A stretch of DNA of 64,000 bases from Burkholderiales bacterium. Its GTDB lineage: Bacteria > Pseudomonadota > Gammaproteobacteria > Burkholderiales > Nitrosomonadaceae. Position 1 is the first letter of the stretch; every line of letters begins with the position of its first letter. The notes beneath the pieces were generated by a model. The model was not told the origin of the DNA, did not search any database, and saw nothing but the letters and a program-made list of their open reading frames with translations. The stretch is from the NCBI GenBank assembly GCA_024235795.1, contig JACKLR010000002.1, positions 930,001 through 994,000 of the forward strand, in the 5' to 3' direction. Both the position numbers and the translations under genes were made by a program. Positions 19,962-30,293 of this stretch are shown one piece after another.

Positions 19962-21506
19962 ATGAGCAACAGGAGATTCGAAATGTTTGAATATCGTCAA
20001 ATCATAGTTCGCATGAGACTTGGAGATTCCGACCGGGCATTAGCCAGAGCTGGGCTGATTGGTCGGCCCAAAGCCAAGGCGCTGCGGCAAATTGCCTTGC
20101 AACAGGGCTGGCTGGATACAGACCGTCATCTGCCGGATGATGAAGTGCTTGCACAGTACTTGAATCAACGGGCACAAGAATCCTCTACAACGACAGGTTC
20201 CTGCGTTGAACCTTACCGTGATACCGTCGCGCAATGGGTTGCCAACGGGGTACAAGCCAAGACTATCTACCAAACCCTGGTACGCAACAATCGGTTCGCC
20301 GGCAGTTACGCCTCTGTTTATCGGTTTGTCCGTTTATTAAAGCCAACACAGCCCAATGCCACCATGCATCTAGAGTTTGAACCTGCCGAAGCGGCGCAGG
20401 TTGACTTTGGTACAGGCCCGAGACTGGTTGATACCCGAACGGGCGAAGAACTTAAAACCTGGTTCTTTCTGATGACACTGTGCTGGAGTCGCCATCAGTA
20501 TGCCGAGCTTGTCCTGAACCAGAAGGTTGACACCTGGCTGAACTGTCACCGCCATGCTTTTGAATGGTTCAATGGCGTTCCTGGGCGGATCATTATTGAT
20601 AACGCCAAATGTGCAATTACCCGTGCCTGCATCTATGACCCCCAAGTGCAAAGAGCTTATGCGCAATGTGCCGAAGGCTATGGTTTTAAAATCGATGCCT
20701 GTCCACCTCGACAGCCGCAGAAAAAAGGGCGTGTGGAATCGGGTATCAAATATCTCAAGCACAGTTTTACACCGTTACGCGAATTCCGGAATCTACAGGA
20801 TGCCAACCGGCAATTGCATGACTGGATACTCCATGTAGCGGGCAACCGTATTCATGGTTCCACCCATGAAAAGCCCTTGTCACGCTTCAGCCTGGAGCAA
20901 CCGCTGTTGACACCTTTGCCAACCAATCCACCGGAACTGGCCAGCTGGCACAAGGTCAAGGTGCATCGGGACAGTCATGTGCAGTTTGAGAAATGCTTGT
21001 ACTCGGTGCCATTCAGACTGATCGGCCAGTCGCTTTGGTTAAAAGCCAGTTCTGCGACCATCCGGGTTTTCCGTGACCATGAACTGGTAGCTGTACACCC
21101 CCGGCAATCGCGCCCTGGTGCGCGTTCCACTTCAGATGACCATCTGCCGCCGGAGGCCATTGCCTGGAAAATGCGCGACCCTCAGTGGTGCCTGAAACAA
21201 TCGGAAGCAATCGGTAAACACTGTCATCAACTGGTCAGACAACTATTCGCCGACCGGGTGCTGGATAATCTGCGCGCGGTCCAGGGATTAATCCGGCTGA
21301 AAGATAAATACGGTGCTGCCCGGCTTGAAGCTGCCTGCCAAAGAGCGTTGGATTACCACAATCCACGCTACCGCACCGTCAAGACCATCCTTGAAAAAGG
21401 CCTCGATCAACATCCCTCGGCACAATTGGCCTTTGACAATCTGACCGACAGCTATACCGGCCAGGGTCGCTTCTGCCGGAACATACAAACCTTACTAAAA
21501 CATTAA
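19962..21506 (+). CDS. istA: IS21-family transposase IstA
   Basis: 514 residues from the ATG at 19962, which has AGAGGA upstream; the open frame begins earlier at a TTG. N-terminal HTH region (MFEYRQIIVRMRLGDSDRALA), then the DDE catalytic core: first Asp in QVDFGTGPRL, second in IIIDNAKCAI, and Glu in KKGRVESGIKYLK. It cuts and joins the element ends with IstB as partner. istB follows 19 bp downstream with its own GGAG site. Confidence 0.95.
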   Translation: MSNRRFEMFEYRQIIVRMRLGDSDRALARAGLIGRPKAKALRQIALQQGWLDTDRHLPDDEVLAQYLNQRAQESSTTTGSCVEPYRDTVAQWVANGVQAKTIYQTLVRNNRFAGSYASVYRFVRLLKPTQPNATMHLEFEPAEAAQVDFGTGPRLVDTRTGEELKTWFFLMTLCWSRHQYAELVLNQKVDTWLNCHRHAFEWFNGVPGRIIIDNAKCAITRACIYDPQVQRAYAQCAEGYGFKIDACPPRQPQKKGRVESGIKYLKHSFTPLREFRNLQDANRQLHDWILHVAGNRIHGSTHEKPLSRFSLEQPLLTPLPTNPPELASWHKVKVHRDSHVQFEKCLYSVPFRLIGQSLWLKASSATIRVFRDHELVAVHPRQSRPGARSTSDDHLPPEAIAWKMRDPQWCLKQSEAIGKHCHQLVRQLFADRVLDNLRAVQGLIRLKDKYGAARLEAACQRALDYHNPRYRTVKTILEKGLDQHPSAQLAFDNLTDSYTGQGRFCRNIQTLLKH

Positions 21507-21525
21507 CTAATAAAAGGAGAAAATC

Positions 21526-22296
21526 ATGAATCCAATCCCCGAACTGACACCGATGCTCAAACAGCTCAGACTCTCCGGTATTCTCGACTCACTGGAGTCC
21601 CGCAATAAACAGGCAATCGATAAAAAGCTACCATATCCTGAATTTCTCGCCCTGCTGATCGCCGATGAGGTGGCGCGACGAGAGCAGAAGCGTTTCGCTT
21701 CTCGCTTGCGGCGTGCGGCTTTCCGCACCCAGAAAACACTCGACCAGTTCGACTTCAACTTTAATCCAAACATCAACTCGGCATTAATTCATGAACTGGT
21801 CACCGGCCGCTTCATCGAAGAAAAGATTGCCGTGCTCATCGCAGGCCCCTGTGGCACCGGCAAAAGTCATATCGCACAAGCGATTGGCCATGCCGCAGTA
21901 CGACAGGGACATGACGTCCTATTTACCTCGCAGTCACAACTGCTCAGTTCATTGCACGCCGCACGAGCAACCGACACATATGACCGCAAGTTCCAGAATA
22001 TGGCGAAAATACCACTGCTTATTATCGATGATTTCGGCCTTAAACCGCTTCGCCCGCCCCATGACGAAGACTTCCATGATCTGGTGGCTGAACGGTATGA
22101 ACGCACGGCCACAGTGATTACCAGTAACCTGGACTTTGGCGAATGGGGCGATGCCTTTCCCAACCAGTTGCTAGGTGCTGCAACCCTGGACAGACTCAGA
22201 CATGGCGCTTACCGTGTTGTCCTGGATGGCAAAAGTTATCGCTCGCCTAAACCTATGAACGAGCAACTTGAAAAACAACATAAAAAAGGTAAATAA
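21526..22296 (+). CDS. istB: IS21-family ATP-binding helper protein IstB
   Basis: 256 residues, DnaC/IstB-like AAA+ ATPase. Walker A is GPCGTGKSH (about residues 107-115), Walker B LLIIDDFG (about 165-172), and an SNLDFGEW sensor-like segment follows. An AAAAGGAGAAAATC leader precedes its ATG. It selects target DNA and stimulates IstA. The protein ends 87 bp before the right end of the element. Confidence 0.95.
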   Translation: MNPIPELTPMLKQLRLSGILDSLESRNKQAIDKKLPYPEFLALLIADEVARREQKRFASRLRRAAFRTQKTLDQFDFNFNPNINSALIHELVTGRFIEEKIAVLIAGPCGTGKSHIAQAIGHAAVRQGHDVLFTSQSQLLSSLHAARATDTYDRKFQNMAKIPLLIIDDFGLKPLRPPHDEDFHDLVAERYERTATVITSNLDFGEWGDAFPNQLLGAATLDRLRHGAYRVVLDGKSYRSPKPMNEQLEKQHKKGK

Positions 22297-22383
22297 TACA
22301 CCCTGTCTGAACCCGAAAATTTGCGTTTTAAAGTGGCTCCATTAGACCGAAAACGGGTGGCTCCATTAGGGTGAAATTTGACA

Positions 22384-22637
22384 TCAGATAACTGATCAAA
22401 TAAAAAAGGGTATAAAGGACGCCCGCCAATATATAGATCTAGATCATGTCTGGTTTGTTGATCTTTGGTAGTTTTTTTATTTTCTCCAAACCCGGGAAGA
22501 AGTCCATCCGTTTCATCTAAAGTATCCAGATAATCAACGTTATCTAAACAACCTTCTCTTACTGATATTTTAGAAAGAGCCTTTTCTAACTCAAGTATTA
22601 AGTTATTTAAATACTTTTTGTTTAAATTTAGAGGCAT
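22384..22637 (-). pseudogene. 5' fragment of the IS21-split HEPN gene
   Basis: Starts ATG at 22637 and runs 84 codons (MPLNLNKKYLNNLILELE to LFDQLS), with two bases of codon 85, before the element begins. Read-through into the IS gives a 133-residue hybrid with no meaning. Joined to 19770 it continues EELSDKLDYDPN in frame. Two more bases than a whole codon on this side and one on the other complete a GAG, so the junction is exact. Confidence 0.75.
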
Positions 22638-22729
22638 AAATTTTTATTAAAAAGTTTTCTATCTATAGACGCAAAACGGGTATGACGAAAGTACTTCAAA
22701 CTCTTTGTACGTTTTTAGGTTTATACTTG

Positions 22730-23500
22730 TTACTGCTTGTGACCTGGTTTTCTGCGGTGAAGGTCGTACATGCGCTGTGCGAATATTCCGGCGGGCCGCT
22801 GGCGGAATTCTAATATGACGCTTTGCATGTCCGGTGGCACTTCTTCCAACTCAGGCATGTGTCCGGCATATCCATTTGCTAAAATAATCGGCGCAGCCGA
22901 TGCAGCAAAGGTTAGATCAGCCAAGGTGAATTGTTCACCCAACAGGTAGGGTCTTCCATCTGAGAGCGCCGCTTCGACACGATCAAACCCATCGCTTACT
23001 GTCTTGATACCTTTGGCGGCATTGGCTTCGCTTAATTTTAAACTGACGATCAATGCAAGCTTAATCACTGGGTAAAATACCTGCGCTAATGGGGGTTCCG
23101 CCCGGGGTGTTCCACTCGTAAAACTCGGCCATATCAATTGTTTGTGTTTTAGGAGGTTCCAGTACATATATTGCACCGTGCCTAACCGCATTGTTTTATG
23201 GTAATAGTTTGTTTCAGCCAATACCCGCTGTCCAAGTTCACCATCTGGTATCAGCCGGCGTTCGGGTGGTGCCAGTGGATCAAAATGGGCGGTTATTCCG
23301 GCCTCGGTTTTATACCGACTGGATCCGTAGACGACCACCGGACGGTCACTATTGGACGCTTTATACCAGGCAAGGGCAAGTACGTGGAAGATGGGTACGT
23401 GCATGCTTTCGCGATGCGCCATGCCCCAGTACTCAAAACACCAGCGACAAACATCGGTACTGACTGCCGGCGCAAGGTTTACCAGTAAAGGTGCTTTCAT
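22730..23500 (-). CDS. Glutathione S-transferase-like protein
   Basis: 256 residues. The C-terminal half has the alpha-helical GST domain signature GRPYLLGEQFTLADLTFAAS (about 184-203). The N-terminal part (LAPAVSTDVCRWCFEYWGM) resembles the thioredoxin-like half, with two Cys spaced CRWC, but is diverged. It probably conjugates or reduces with glutathione in the cytoplasm; the substrate is unknown. ATG follows AAGGAGTAACAC, a good ribosome site. Isolated, next to a Cys-rich small gene on the same strand. Confidence 0.75.
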   Translation of the reverse strand: MKAPLLVNLAPAVSTDVCRWCFEYWGMAHRESMHVPIFHVLALAWYKASNSDRPVVVYGSSRYKTEAGITAHFDPLAPPERRLIPDGELGQRVLAETNYYHKTMRLGTVQYMYWNLLKHKQLIWPSFTSGTPRAEPPLAQVFYPVIKLALIVSLKLSEANAAKGIKTVSDGFDRVEAALSDGRPYLLGEQFTLADLTFAASAAPIILANGYAGHMPELEEVPPDMQSVILEFRQRPAGIFAQRMYDLHRRKPGHKQ

Positions 23501-23661
23501 TGTGTTACTCCTTATGATCAGATATATTGTATTCAGTGTCTGAATTGAATTGACTTGAATTGACTGGATTTCGCGAAATGCCTTGCGCGCAATTTATTTG
23601 CCGCCACGACGCAACTTGCAGGTTTTTAATTTGCCTTGTTTTAAATTCAGTTTAGCGATAC

Positions 23662-23850
23662 TTAAACTATCTCATTCTGATCTTTAGTACCACATTTGAG
23701 GCATTTATTATTAAAAAATCCTTGTTTTGTGCATTGACTAATTTTCTGCCGATTACAACCACTGTTGCCGCAATTTTTACACTTTAATAAGGTGTGATGA
23801 CAAATGCTGCGTTGACCTCCACTGATAATAGTACCCAGACAACGAGTCAT
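23662..23850 (-). CDS. Small cysteine-rich protein, likely zinc ribbon
   Basis: 62 residues with CKNCGNSGC, then a Cys in QCTKQGF and CLKCGTK near the end: two CxxC knuckles plus extra Cys. This is the layout of tiny zinc-ribbon proteins of unknown role. ATG is preceded by AAGGAGGGCTAAACC, a strong ribosome site, which supports expression. Function unknown. Confidence 0.6.
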   Translation of the reverse strand: MTRCLGTIISGGQRSICHHTLLKCKNCGNSGCNRQKISQCTKQGFFNNKCLKCGTKDQNEIV

Positions 23851-23949
23851 GGTTTAGCCCTCCTTACGTTGAGAATGATCCTATCAATATTTGATTGTTC
23901 TCGTGATTCCGGCAGATTAGCTAGCCCTTACGAAATACTTCACCCGGCA

Positions 23950-25758
23950 TCAATGCCCTTCATATAATTCTTCAACCACAGCGTTGCAATGCGTCATAAT
24001 TTTGGATCGCCGGAGTTTTAGCGTTGGCGTCAGCAATTCATTATCGATCGTCCAGGGTTCGTTAATAATTGCCACCTTGCGTATGCGGGCATAGCCAGGA
24101 AATTCCCGTGTTTGATGGGATATTTTATCCAGCAGGGTTTCTTCGATTTGCGCTTTCCGTTCGTCATTTTCCGCTGTTACTGCAATACCCTGCTGGGCTG
24201 CAAATTTTTTCCAGTTGTCCGTGTTCAGCACAACCAGCGCGCTAAGATAAGGCCGCGCTTCACCAATAACCATGACCTGATCAAACACCAGATCGCGCAA
24301 GATGGCCGCCTCCATATCACCCGGCGGCACTTTTTCGCCGGTGGACAATACGATAATATCTTTCAGGCGGCCAGTAATTGTGATGTGTCCTTGCGGATCA
24401 ATCGACGCGACATCGCCTGAATTCAACCAGCCATCCGGCGACAGTACGGCGTCTGTCGCCTCCTGATTATTCCAGTAGCCCATCATGACATTCGGTCCGC
24501 GGATCATCAAGGCGCCCTCTTCACCGAGCTTTACCTCGACACCGGGTATCGGCTGGCCAACGCTGGATGGCACATTGTCCCCGTGCCGGTTGACGCACAC
24601 TACCGGACTGCTTTCTGTCATGCCATACCCTTGCAAAATTGGCAATCCAAGGCCGATAAACACGCGGGAAATTTCAGCGGATAATGCGGCGCCACCGCTC
24701 ATTGCATGATGCAGTTTTCCACCGAGTTTATCCATGAGTTTGGATGCCACCAGTTTATCCAGTATCGGCCACAACAAAAAAGACAGCCGCCAGCCGGCGC
24801 GTTTTTGCCGGTATTCAAACCGGCTGTAGCCGACGTCCGCAGTAAAATCAAACAGCCACCGGGCAAATGAAGGACCTTCTGCAAGTTTTGTGCGGATTCC
24901 TGCGTAGATACGCTCGTAAATCCGGGGTACTGAAATCAGAATGGTTGGGCGAATTGTTAGCAGATCTTCCTGTAATTGCGGAATTGAGCGCGCATAAGCA
25001 ATTGTGGCGCCGCACATCATTGGCAGATAGTAACCGACGGTGCGTTCGAAAGTATGTGACAACGGTAAAAATGACAGCAGCAGATCATCCGGATTGACCT
25101 GCACAACCTGCAAGCTGCTATGCGCATTTGTCAGTATATTGTGGTGGTTCAACATGACCCCTTTCGGTTTTCCTGTCGTTCCTGAGGTATAGATGATAGT
25201 GGCCAGGCTGTACGGATCGCTGTTGATATGCTGCACATCTCCGCCTTTGGATGGCAACCAGTCTGCCAGTGCGATTAATCGATGATTATCAATGGTAGCG
25301 GCTTGATTTTCACCGGATGGCTCAACCAGTACGATACGTTGCAGGCTGTCGACATCAACACAAGTTTCACACATTTCCTGCCAGTGCGCCGCTTTTTCCA
25401 GCAACAGCAACTTCACACCTGCATCAGACAGCATATAGGCTACATTATCCGCGCGGTCTTCGGTGTAGAATGGCACAACAACAAGTCCCAGGCCTAACGC
25501 CGCCTGATCGAGCATAACCCATTCAGGCCGGTTACGCATCATCACGCCCACGCGATCACCCGGCATAAGCGATTCCTCGATCAGCGCAGCCTGCCAGCGG
25601 GCAACCTCCGCATTCATTTGTGACCAGGTATAGGTACTCCAGGCTTCCTGTTTGTCATCAAAATAACGATAGGCCACTTCCTCTGGCGTCCATTGCACCC
25701 GCTCCCTAAACAAACCATCCAGCGTTTTTGCCTGTTCAACCGTAATAATATGATCCAT
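23950..25758 (-). CDS. Long-chain fatty-acid-CoA ligase (FAA1/FadD15-type)
   Basis: I start at ATG 25758 (MDHIITVEQA), one base after the stop of the acyl-CoA dehydrogenase, giving 602 residues. The P-loop is IYTSGTTGKPKGVMLNHHN, then GYGMTESSPVVCVN and GRLKDIIVLSTGEKVPP. It belongs to the large eukaryote-like branch of long-chain acyl-CoA synthetases, distinct from the ligase at 1388. The near-overlap shows it is translated with fadE, so the pair activates fatty acids and starts beta-oxidation. FadL at 8 kb could supply substrate. Confidence 0.88.
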   Translation of the reverse strand: MDHIITVEQAKTLDGLFRERVQWTPEEVAYRYFDDKQEAWSTYTWSQMNAEVARWQAALIEESLMPGDRVGVMMRNRPEWVMLDQAALGLGLVVVPFYTEDRADNVAYMLSDAGVKLLLLEKAAHWQEMCETCVDVDSLQRIVLVEPSGENQAATIDNHRLIALADWLPSKGGDVQHINSDPYSLATIIYTSGTTGKPKGVMLNHHNILTNAHSSLQVVQVNPDDLLLSFLPLSHTFERTVGYYLPMMCGATIAYARSIPQLQEDLLTIRPTILISVPRIYERIYAGIRTKLAEGPSFARWLFDFTADVGYSRFEYRQKRAGWRLSFLLWPILDKLVASKLMDKLGGKLHHAMSGGAALSAEISRVFIGLGLPILQGYGMTESSPVVCVNRHGDNVPSSVGQPIPGVEVKLGEEGALMIRGPNVMMGYWNNQEATDAVLSPDGWLNSGDVASIDPQGHITITGRLKDIIVLSTGEKVPPGDMEAAILRDLVFDQVMVIGEARPYLSALVVLNTDNWKKFAAQQGIAVTAENDERKAQIEETLLDKISHQTREFPGYARIRKVAIINEPWTIDNELLTPTLKLRRSKIMTHCNAVVEELYEGH

Positions 25759-25759
25759 C

Positions 25760-28468
25760 TTACCTAGCCTGATTTGTTTGCGATTCTTTTTCGTCACCAG
25801 CGCCGCTTTCACTGTTCTGGCTTTCAGCAGTTGTGGAAACTGTGTCAGTCGTTTCGTTCACTGTGGCTGACACAACGGATTCCATCTTATCGTCTTTCTT
25901 TTCCGGTTCAGGTTCCGCGTCCGCAAATATGTCCGAAGACGCGATTTCGCTTAACTGACCGGATTCAAAAATTCTGGATTGCTCAATTCCGCCGATCGGT
26001 TGATTTTGCGCTGCATTTTCCTCCGCATCTGCAGACTCCTCAGGTTCTGCATAATCCGTTATCGTTGGTGCAGGCTCAGAAGGCGCTGGCGCTGTCGGTG
26101 TCGATGCCGGTGAAATTGAAGTTGTCGACGCTGCTTCACCTTTTAGATCGGATGGTTCATACGCAAAATCCTGTGAAAAATCGTCAACCTTGATAACACG
26201 GCTGCGCAAGTCCTTCATTTTTTTCAACAGTTCAAATTCGGAAGCGGTAATGACATTCAGATGATACGCTTGCGTAATCTGGTCTTTCTCGCCTTGTGCG
26301 GTAATCTGCCCAGACTTCACTGCACTGCGCACCTTGGACTCGATTGGCGCACTTTCGATAGCGCATTGCAAAGCCTGTTCCAGATCAGCGAGCGGTTCAC
26401 CTGGCGTTGCTGGCACATAAATACCGGATGTTAGCCGGTCGCGTGCTTCACCGGGTTCCAGCATGAGCCGGGCAATGTCGTGCCCCAGTGTATCAGAGGG
26501 TAGAGAATAAGGTTTGCCTAACGGGAAAATCCATTTTCTTAACAGCCATACAAAAGCTTTGTTGCCGGGAAAATTGCTTAAAAACTCATCAAATGCCTGC
26601 TGAATACGATAAACAGCATCCTGTATTGACCAGTGCAGCAAAGGCAGGTCGGCCTGCGGACGGTCGTCTCCTTCAAATCGTTTGAGTGTAGCCGAGCACA
26701 GATACAGTAAACTGAGAATATCGCCCAGGCGCGCAGACAACCGCTCCTTGCGTTTCAGTGCGCCACCGAGTTTTACCAGTGCAATGTCGGAAAGAAACGC
26801 GAAATTCACCGAAAAACGAGTCAGTTGTTGATAATATACTGCTATCTCCGGCATGCAGTTCTCTGGAATGCTGCCTTTTAAGTATTTACCGAAAAGACCA
26901 TGCACGATACAGTTCACCGTGTTGCGCGTACTGAATAAAACATGCCCTGTCAGTGCCGCATCAAAGGTTTTTGATGCGCGTTTCTTGTCCGGGTCATGCG
27001 CTGCATTGACTTCCTGCAAGGTATACGGATGACAGCGGATAGCACCCTGACCAAAAATAATCATATTGCGTGTCAGTATATTTGCACCTTCCACCGTAAT
27101 GCTTACCGGAATATGCTGGTAGGATCGTCCCAGATAATTGCGCGGGCCGATACAAATGCCTTTGCCGCCATGAATATCCATGGCATCGTTGACAGCCTGA
27201 CGCGCGCGCTCGGTCAGATGATATTTGACAATCGCGGAAATCACTGACGGTTTTTCTCCCAGATCGACAGCACCGGCTGTCATGACGCGCGCCGCGTCCA
27301 TCATGTAGGTATTGCCGCCAATGCGTGCCAACGCTTCCTCTATGCCCTCAAAATAGCCGATTGGCGTTTTAAACTGCACGCGTACCCGGCTGTAGGCACC
27401 GCTGGTTCGTGCCGCCAGTTTTGCGCCACCGGCGCTGGTTGCCGGTAAGGATATCGAGCGACCAGCAGCCAGACAGTTCATCAACATGCGCCAACCCTGC
27501 CCGACGCCTTCCTGTCCACCAATGATCCATTCCATAGGCATGAATACATCTTTGCCCCAGTTGGGTCCGTTTTGAAATGCGGCGTTGAGGGGAAGATGAC
27601 GCCGCCCGATGTTTAGTCCCGGCGTATTGGTCGGAATCAGTGCCAGTGTAATACCCAGATCCTCTTTCTGGCCCAGCAAATGATCAGGATCGTATAATCT
27701 GAACGCCAGTCCAAGAATTGTTGCGACCGGGCCAAGCGTTATGTAACGCTTCTCCCACGTGACACGCATACCCAGCACGTCCTGTTTGCCGTCAAACTCT
27801 CCCCTGCAGACGATGCCATAATCCGGAATTGAACCTGCATCCGATCCGGCATCCGGTGAAGTCAGGCCAAAACAGGGTACTTCTAGCCCTTTGGCCAGTC
27901 GCGGCAAATAATGATTTTTTTGTTCGTCCGTGCCGTAATGCAACAGCAATTCAGCAGGCCCGAGTGAATTCGGCACCATTACCGTTACTGCTGCGGTGCC
28001 GCTGCGCGAACCGATTTTCATCACCACCTCGGAATGCGCCAACGCCGAGAAACCCATTCCGCCGTATTGTTTGGGGATAATCAATCCAAAAAAACCATTT
28101 TCCTTGATGAACTGCCAGACTTCCGGTGGCAAATCCTTTAGATCATGCGTGATTTGCCATTCGTCCAGCATTTCGCAAAGCTGTTCGACGGGACCGTTAA
28201 GAAAAACCTGTTCTTCTTCACTGAGCTGTGGCTTGGGATAGGCCAGAAGTTTATTCCAGTCTGGTTTTCCACTGAAAAGATCGCCGTCCCACCATACAGT
28301 CCCGGCATCAAGTGCTTCCTGCTCGGTCTGGGAAATTTGCGGCAGCATTTTCCGAAAAATTTTCAAAACCTGATTGGACACAATCAGACGCCTTAAAATT
28401 GGAACGAACAAAATTAAAGCGATGACTGCCAGTAAAGACAAAAAAATATAAAATAGCGACAGGAGCAT
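25760..28468 (-). CDS. fadE: Acyl-CoA dehydrogenase, FadE type, with a long low-complexity C-terminal tail
   Basis: 902 residues; E. coli FadE has 814. Two N-terminal hydrophobic residues stretches (LLSLFYIFLSLLAVIALILF) anchor it. The core shows GLIIPKQYGGMGFSA, TSPDAGSDAG and MDIHGGKGICIGPRNYLG. The DUF1974 region follows, with VIKVDDFSQDF near the usual end. Beyond about residue 775 comes a tail of roughly 125 residues rich in Ala, Pro, Glu, Ser and Thr, with no visible domain. It catalyses the first step of beta-oxidation, transferring electrons to ETF. First gene of a two-gene unit with the ligase. Confidence 0.9.
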   Translation of the reverse strand: MLLSLFYIFLSLLAVIALILFVPILRRLIVSNQVLKIFRKMLPQISQTEQEALDAGTVWWDGDLFSGKPDWNKLLAYPKPQLSEEEQVFLNGPVEQLCEMLDEWQITHDLKDLPPEVWQFIKENGFFGLIIPKQYGGMGFSALAHSEVVMKIGSRSGTAAVTVMVPNSLGPAELLLHYGTDEQKNHYLPRLAKGLEVPCFGLTSPDAGSDAGSIPDYGIVCRGEFDGKQDVLGMRVTWEKRYITLGPVATILGLAFRLYDPDHLLGQKEDLGITLALIPTNTPGLNIGRRHLPLNAAFQNGPNWGKDVFMPMEWIIGGQEGVGQGWRMLMNCLAAGRSISLPATSAGGAKLAARTSGAYSRVRVQFKTPIGYFEGIEEALARIGGNTYMMDAARVMTAGAVDLGEKPSVISAIVKYHLTERARQAVNDAMDIHGGKGICIGPRNYLGRSYQHIPVSITVEGANILTRNMIIFGQGAIRCHPYTLQEVNAAHDPDKKRASKTFDAALTGHVLFSTRNTVNCIVHGLFGKYLKGSIPENCMPEIAVYYQQLTRFSVNFAFLSDIALVKLGGALKRKERLSARLGDILSLLYLCSATLKRFEGDDRPQADLPLLHWSIQDAVYRIQQAFDEFLSNFPGNKAFVWLLRKWIFPLGKPYSLPSDTLGHDIARLMLEPGEARDRLTSGIYVPATPGEPLADLEQALQCAIESAPIESKVRSAVKSGQITAQGEKDQITQAYHLNVITASEFELLKKMKDLRSRVIKVDDFSQDFAYEPSDLKGEAASTTSISPASTPTAPAPSEPAPTITDYAEPEESADAEENAAQNQPIGGIEQSRIFESGQLSEIASSDIFADAEPEPEKKDDKMESVVSATVNETTDTVSTTAESQNSESGAGDEKESQTNQAR

Positions 28469-28706
28469 CTTTTTCCCCTTATTGATCGAACTTGGTTAGT
28501 TAAACTTCCGGTTGCCTCAGCTACGTGAACGGCATCGATGCATGTCTTTCATCAGACGTGTAGAATTCAGATTCTGTTGCAACCGTAAATTTACATGATA
28601 ATCACATAAACCCCTACACCCCCAATAAAGTTTTTTGTAAAAAGTGTTGCTTAATACATACACTTTGTAGGTTTACATCAGATTAATTTCTATTATTTTA
28701 TTTTGA

Positions 28707-29846
<1,140 letters not shown>

Positions 29847-29890
29847 TTAACGCGCAACATTTTCATCCACTGGAAATTGGGATTAGAAAA

Positions 29891-29983
29891 CTATGCGAGC
29901 AGCATTGCCAATGCAGCGAAATATTTCCCCGCTAAGACAAGTATTGGCAATACGATGTAATGAATTTTCGTTCCGTCATACAT
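29891..29983 (-). CDS. Candidate 30-residue membrane protein
   Basis: A short frame in an otherwise empty region: 30 codons, ATG at 29983 and TAG at 29891-29893. It begins MYDGTKIHYIVLPILVLAG and continues as a single hydrophobic segment ending AMLLA. An AGGG lies 10-13 bases before the ATG. Such one-helix peptides can be subunits or regulators of membrane complexes, but I know no match. A paired motif found upstream of the paralog genes lies 140 bp upstream. Could be chance. Confidence 0.3.
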   Translation of the reverse strand: MYDGTKIHYIVLPILVLAGKYFAALAMLLA

Positions 29984-30122
29984 ATTACGCGAGCCCTAGT
30001 ATTATGAAGTTATTGAAAAAATAATCATTTTCCGCGCGCCACTATTCATTTAACAAAACAAGCAAGACTGACATTAAGGCAACTTGCTGTCAGTTTAATC
30101 GGCCTGCAATATTCAGCCTATT

Positions 30123-30157
30123 GGGGAAACTATTATTTTGTTCTAAGGGAAACCATT
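30123..30157 (-). promoter_or_regulatory. Paired regulatory motif, copy 1
   Basis: GGGGAAACTATT at 30123-30134 and AGGGAAACCATT at 30146-30157, 23 bp apart from start to start. Same arrangement as the copies at 30809, 34725 and 35759. No standard gene starts close downstream; the nearest on the minus strand is the 30-codon frame ending at 29891. It may be a spare or remnant copy. Confidence 0.45.
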
Positions 30158-30195
30158 AGATGAACTGTTTGAGCTGTTCTTGTTCAGATAGTTCC

Positions 30196-30247
30196 GATAA
30201 AAAAGTCTGACCAGATAAACGCCTAATCCAGGCATTATCTGATCAGA
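30196..30247 (-). terminator. Rho-independent terminator of the gene at 30294
   Basis: Arms TCTGACCAGATAA (30206-30218) and TTATCTGATCAGA (30235-30247) pair over 13 positions with one mismatch, and a nested GCCT/AGGC adds to the stem. On the minus strand the hairpin is followed by six T (30204-30199). It lies 47 bp after the stop at 30294. Confidence 0.75.
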
Positions 30248-30293
30248 TCGGTGCAGATCAGTACAGTAAGGTTTTTCAGGTATTTATTGGCTG

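Larger units (their letters stand above)
19776..22383 (+). mobile_element. IS21-family insertion sequence, complete (2608 bp)
   Basis: The ends are imperfect inverted repeats starting TGTCA: the left reads TGTCAGTTTTCACCCCAATA, and the complement of the right reads TGTCAAATTTCACCCTAATG. The left end carries about four copies of a TTTCACC..AATGGAGCCA unit (19782-19896) and the right end two inverted copies, the multiple transposase-binding sites usual for IS21. It carries istA and istB and is flanked by a 5-bp direct repeat. All parts look intact, so it may still be mobile. Confidence 0.92.

Noticed and set aside
23950..28468. Frameshift between fadE and the ligase
   Set aside because: The two frames are separated by a normal stop and start with one base between them; they are two genes.
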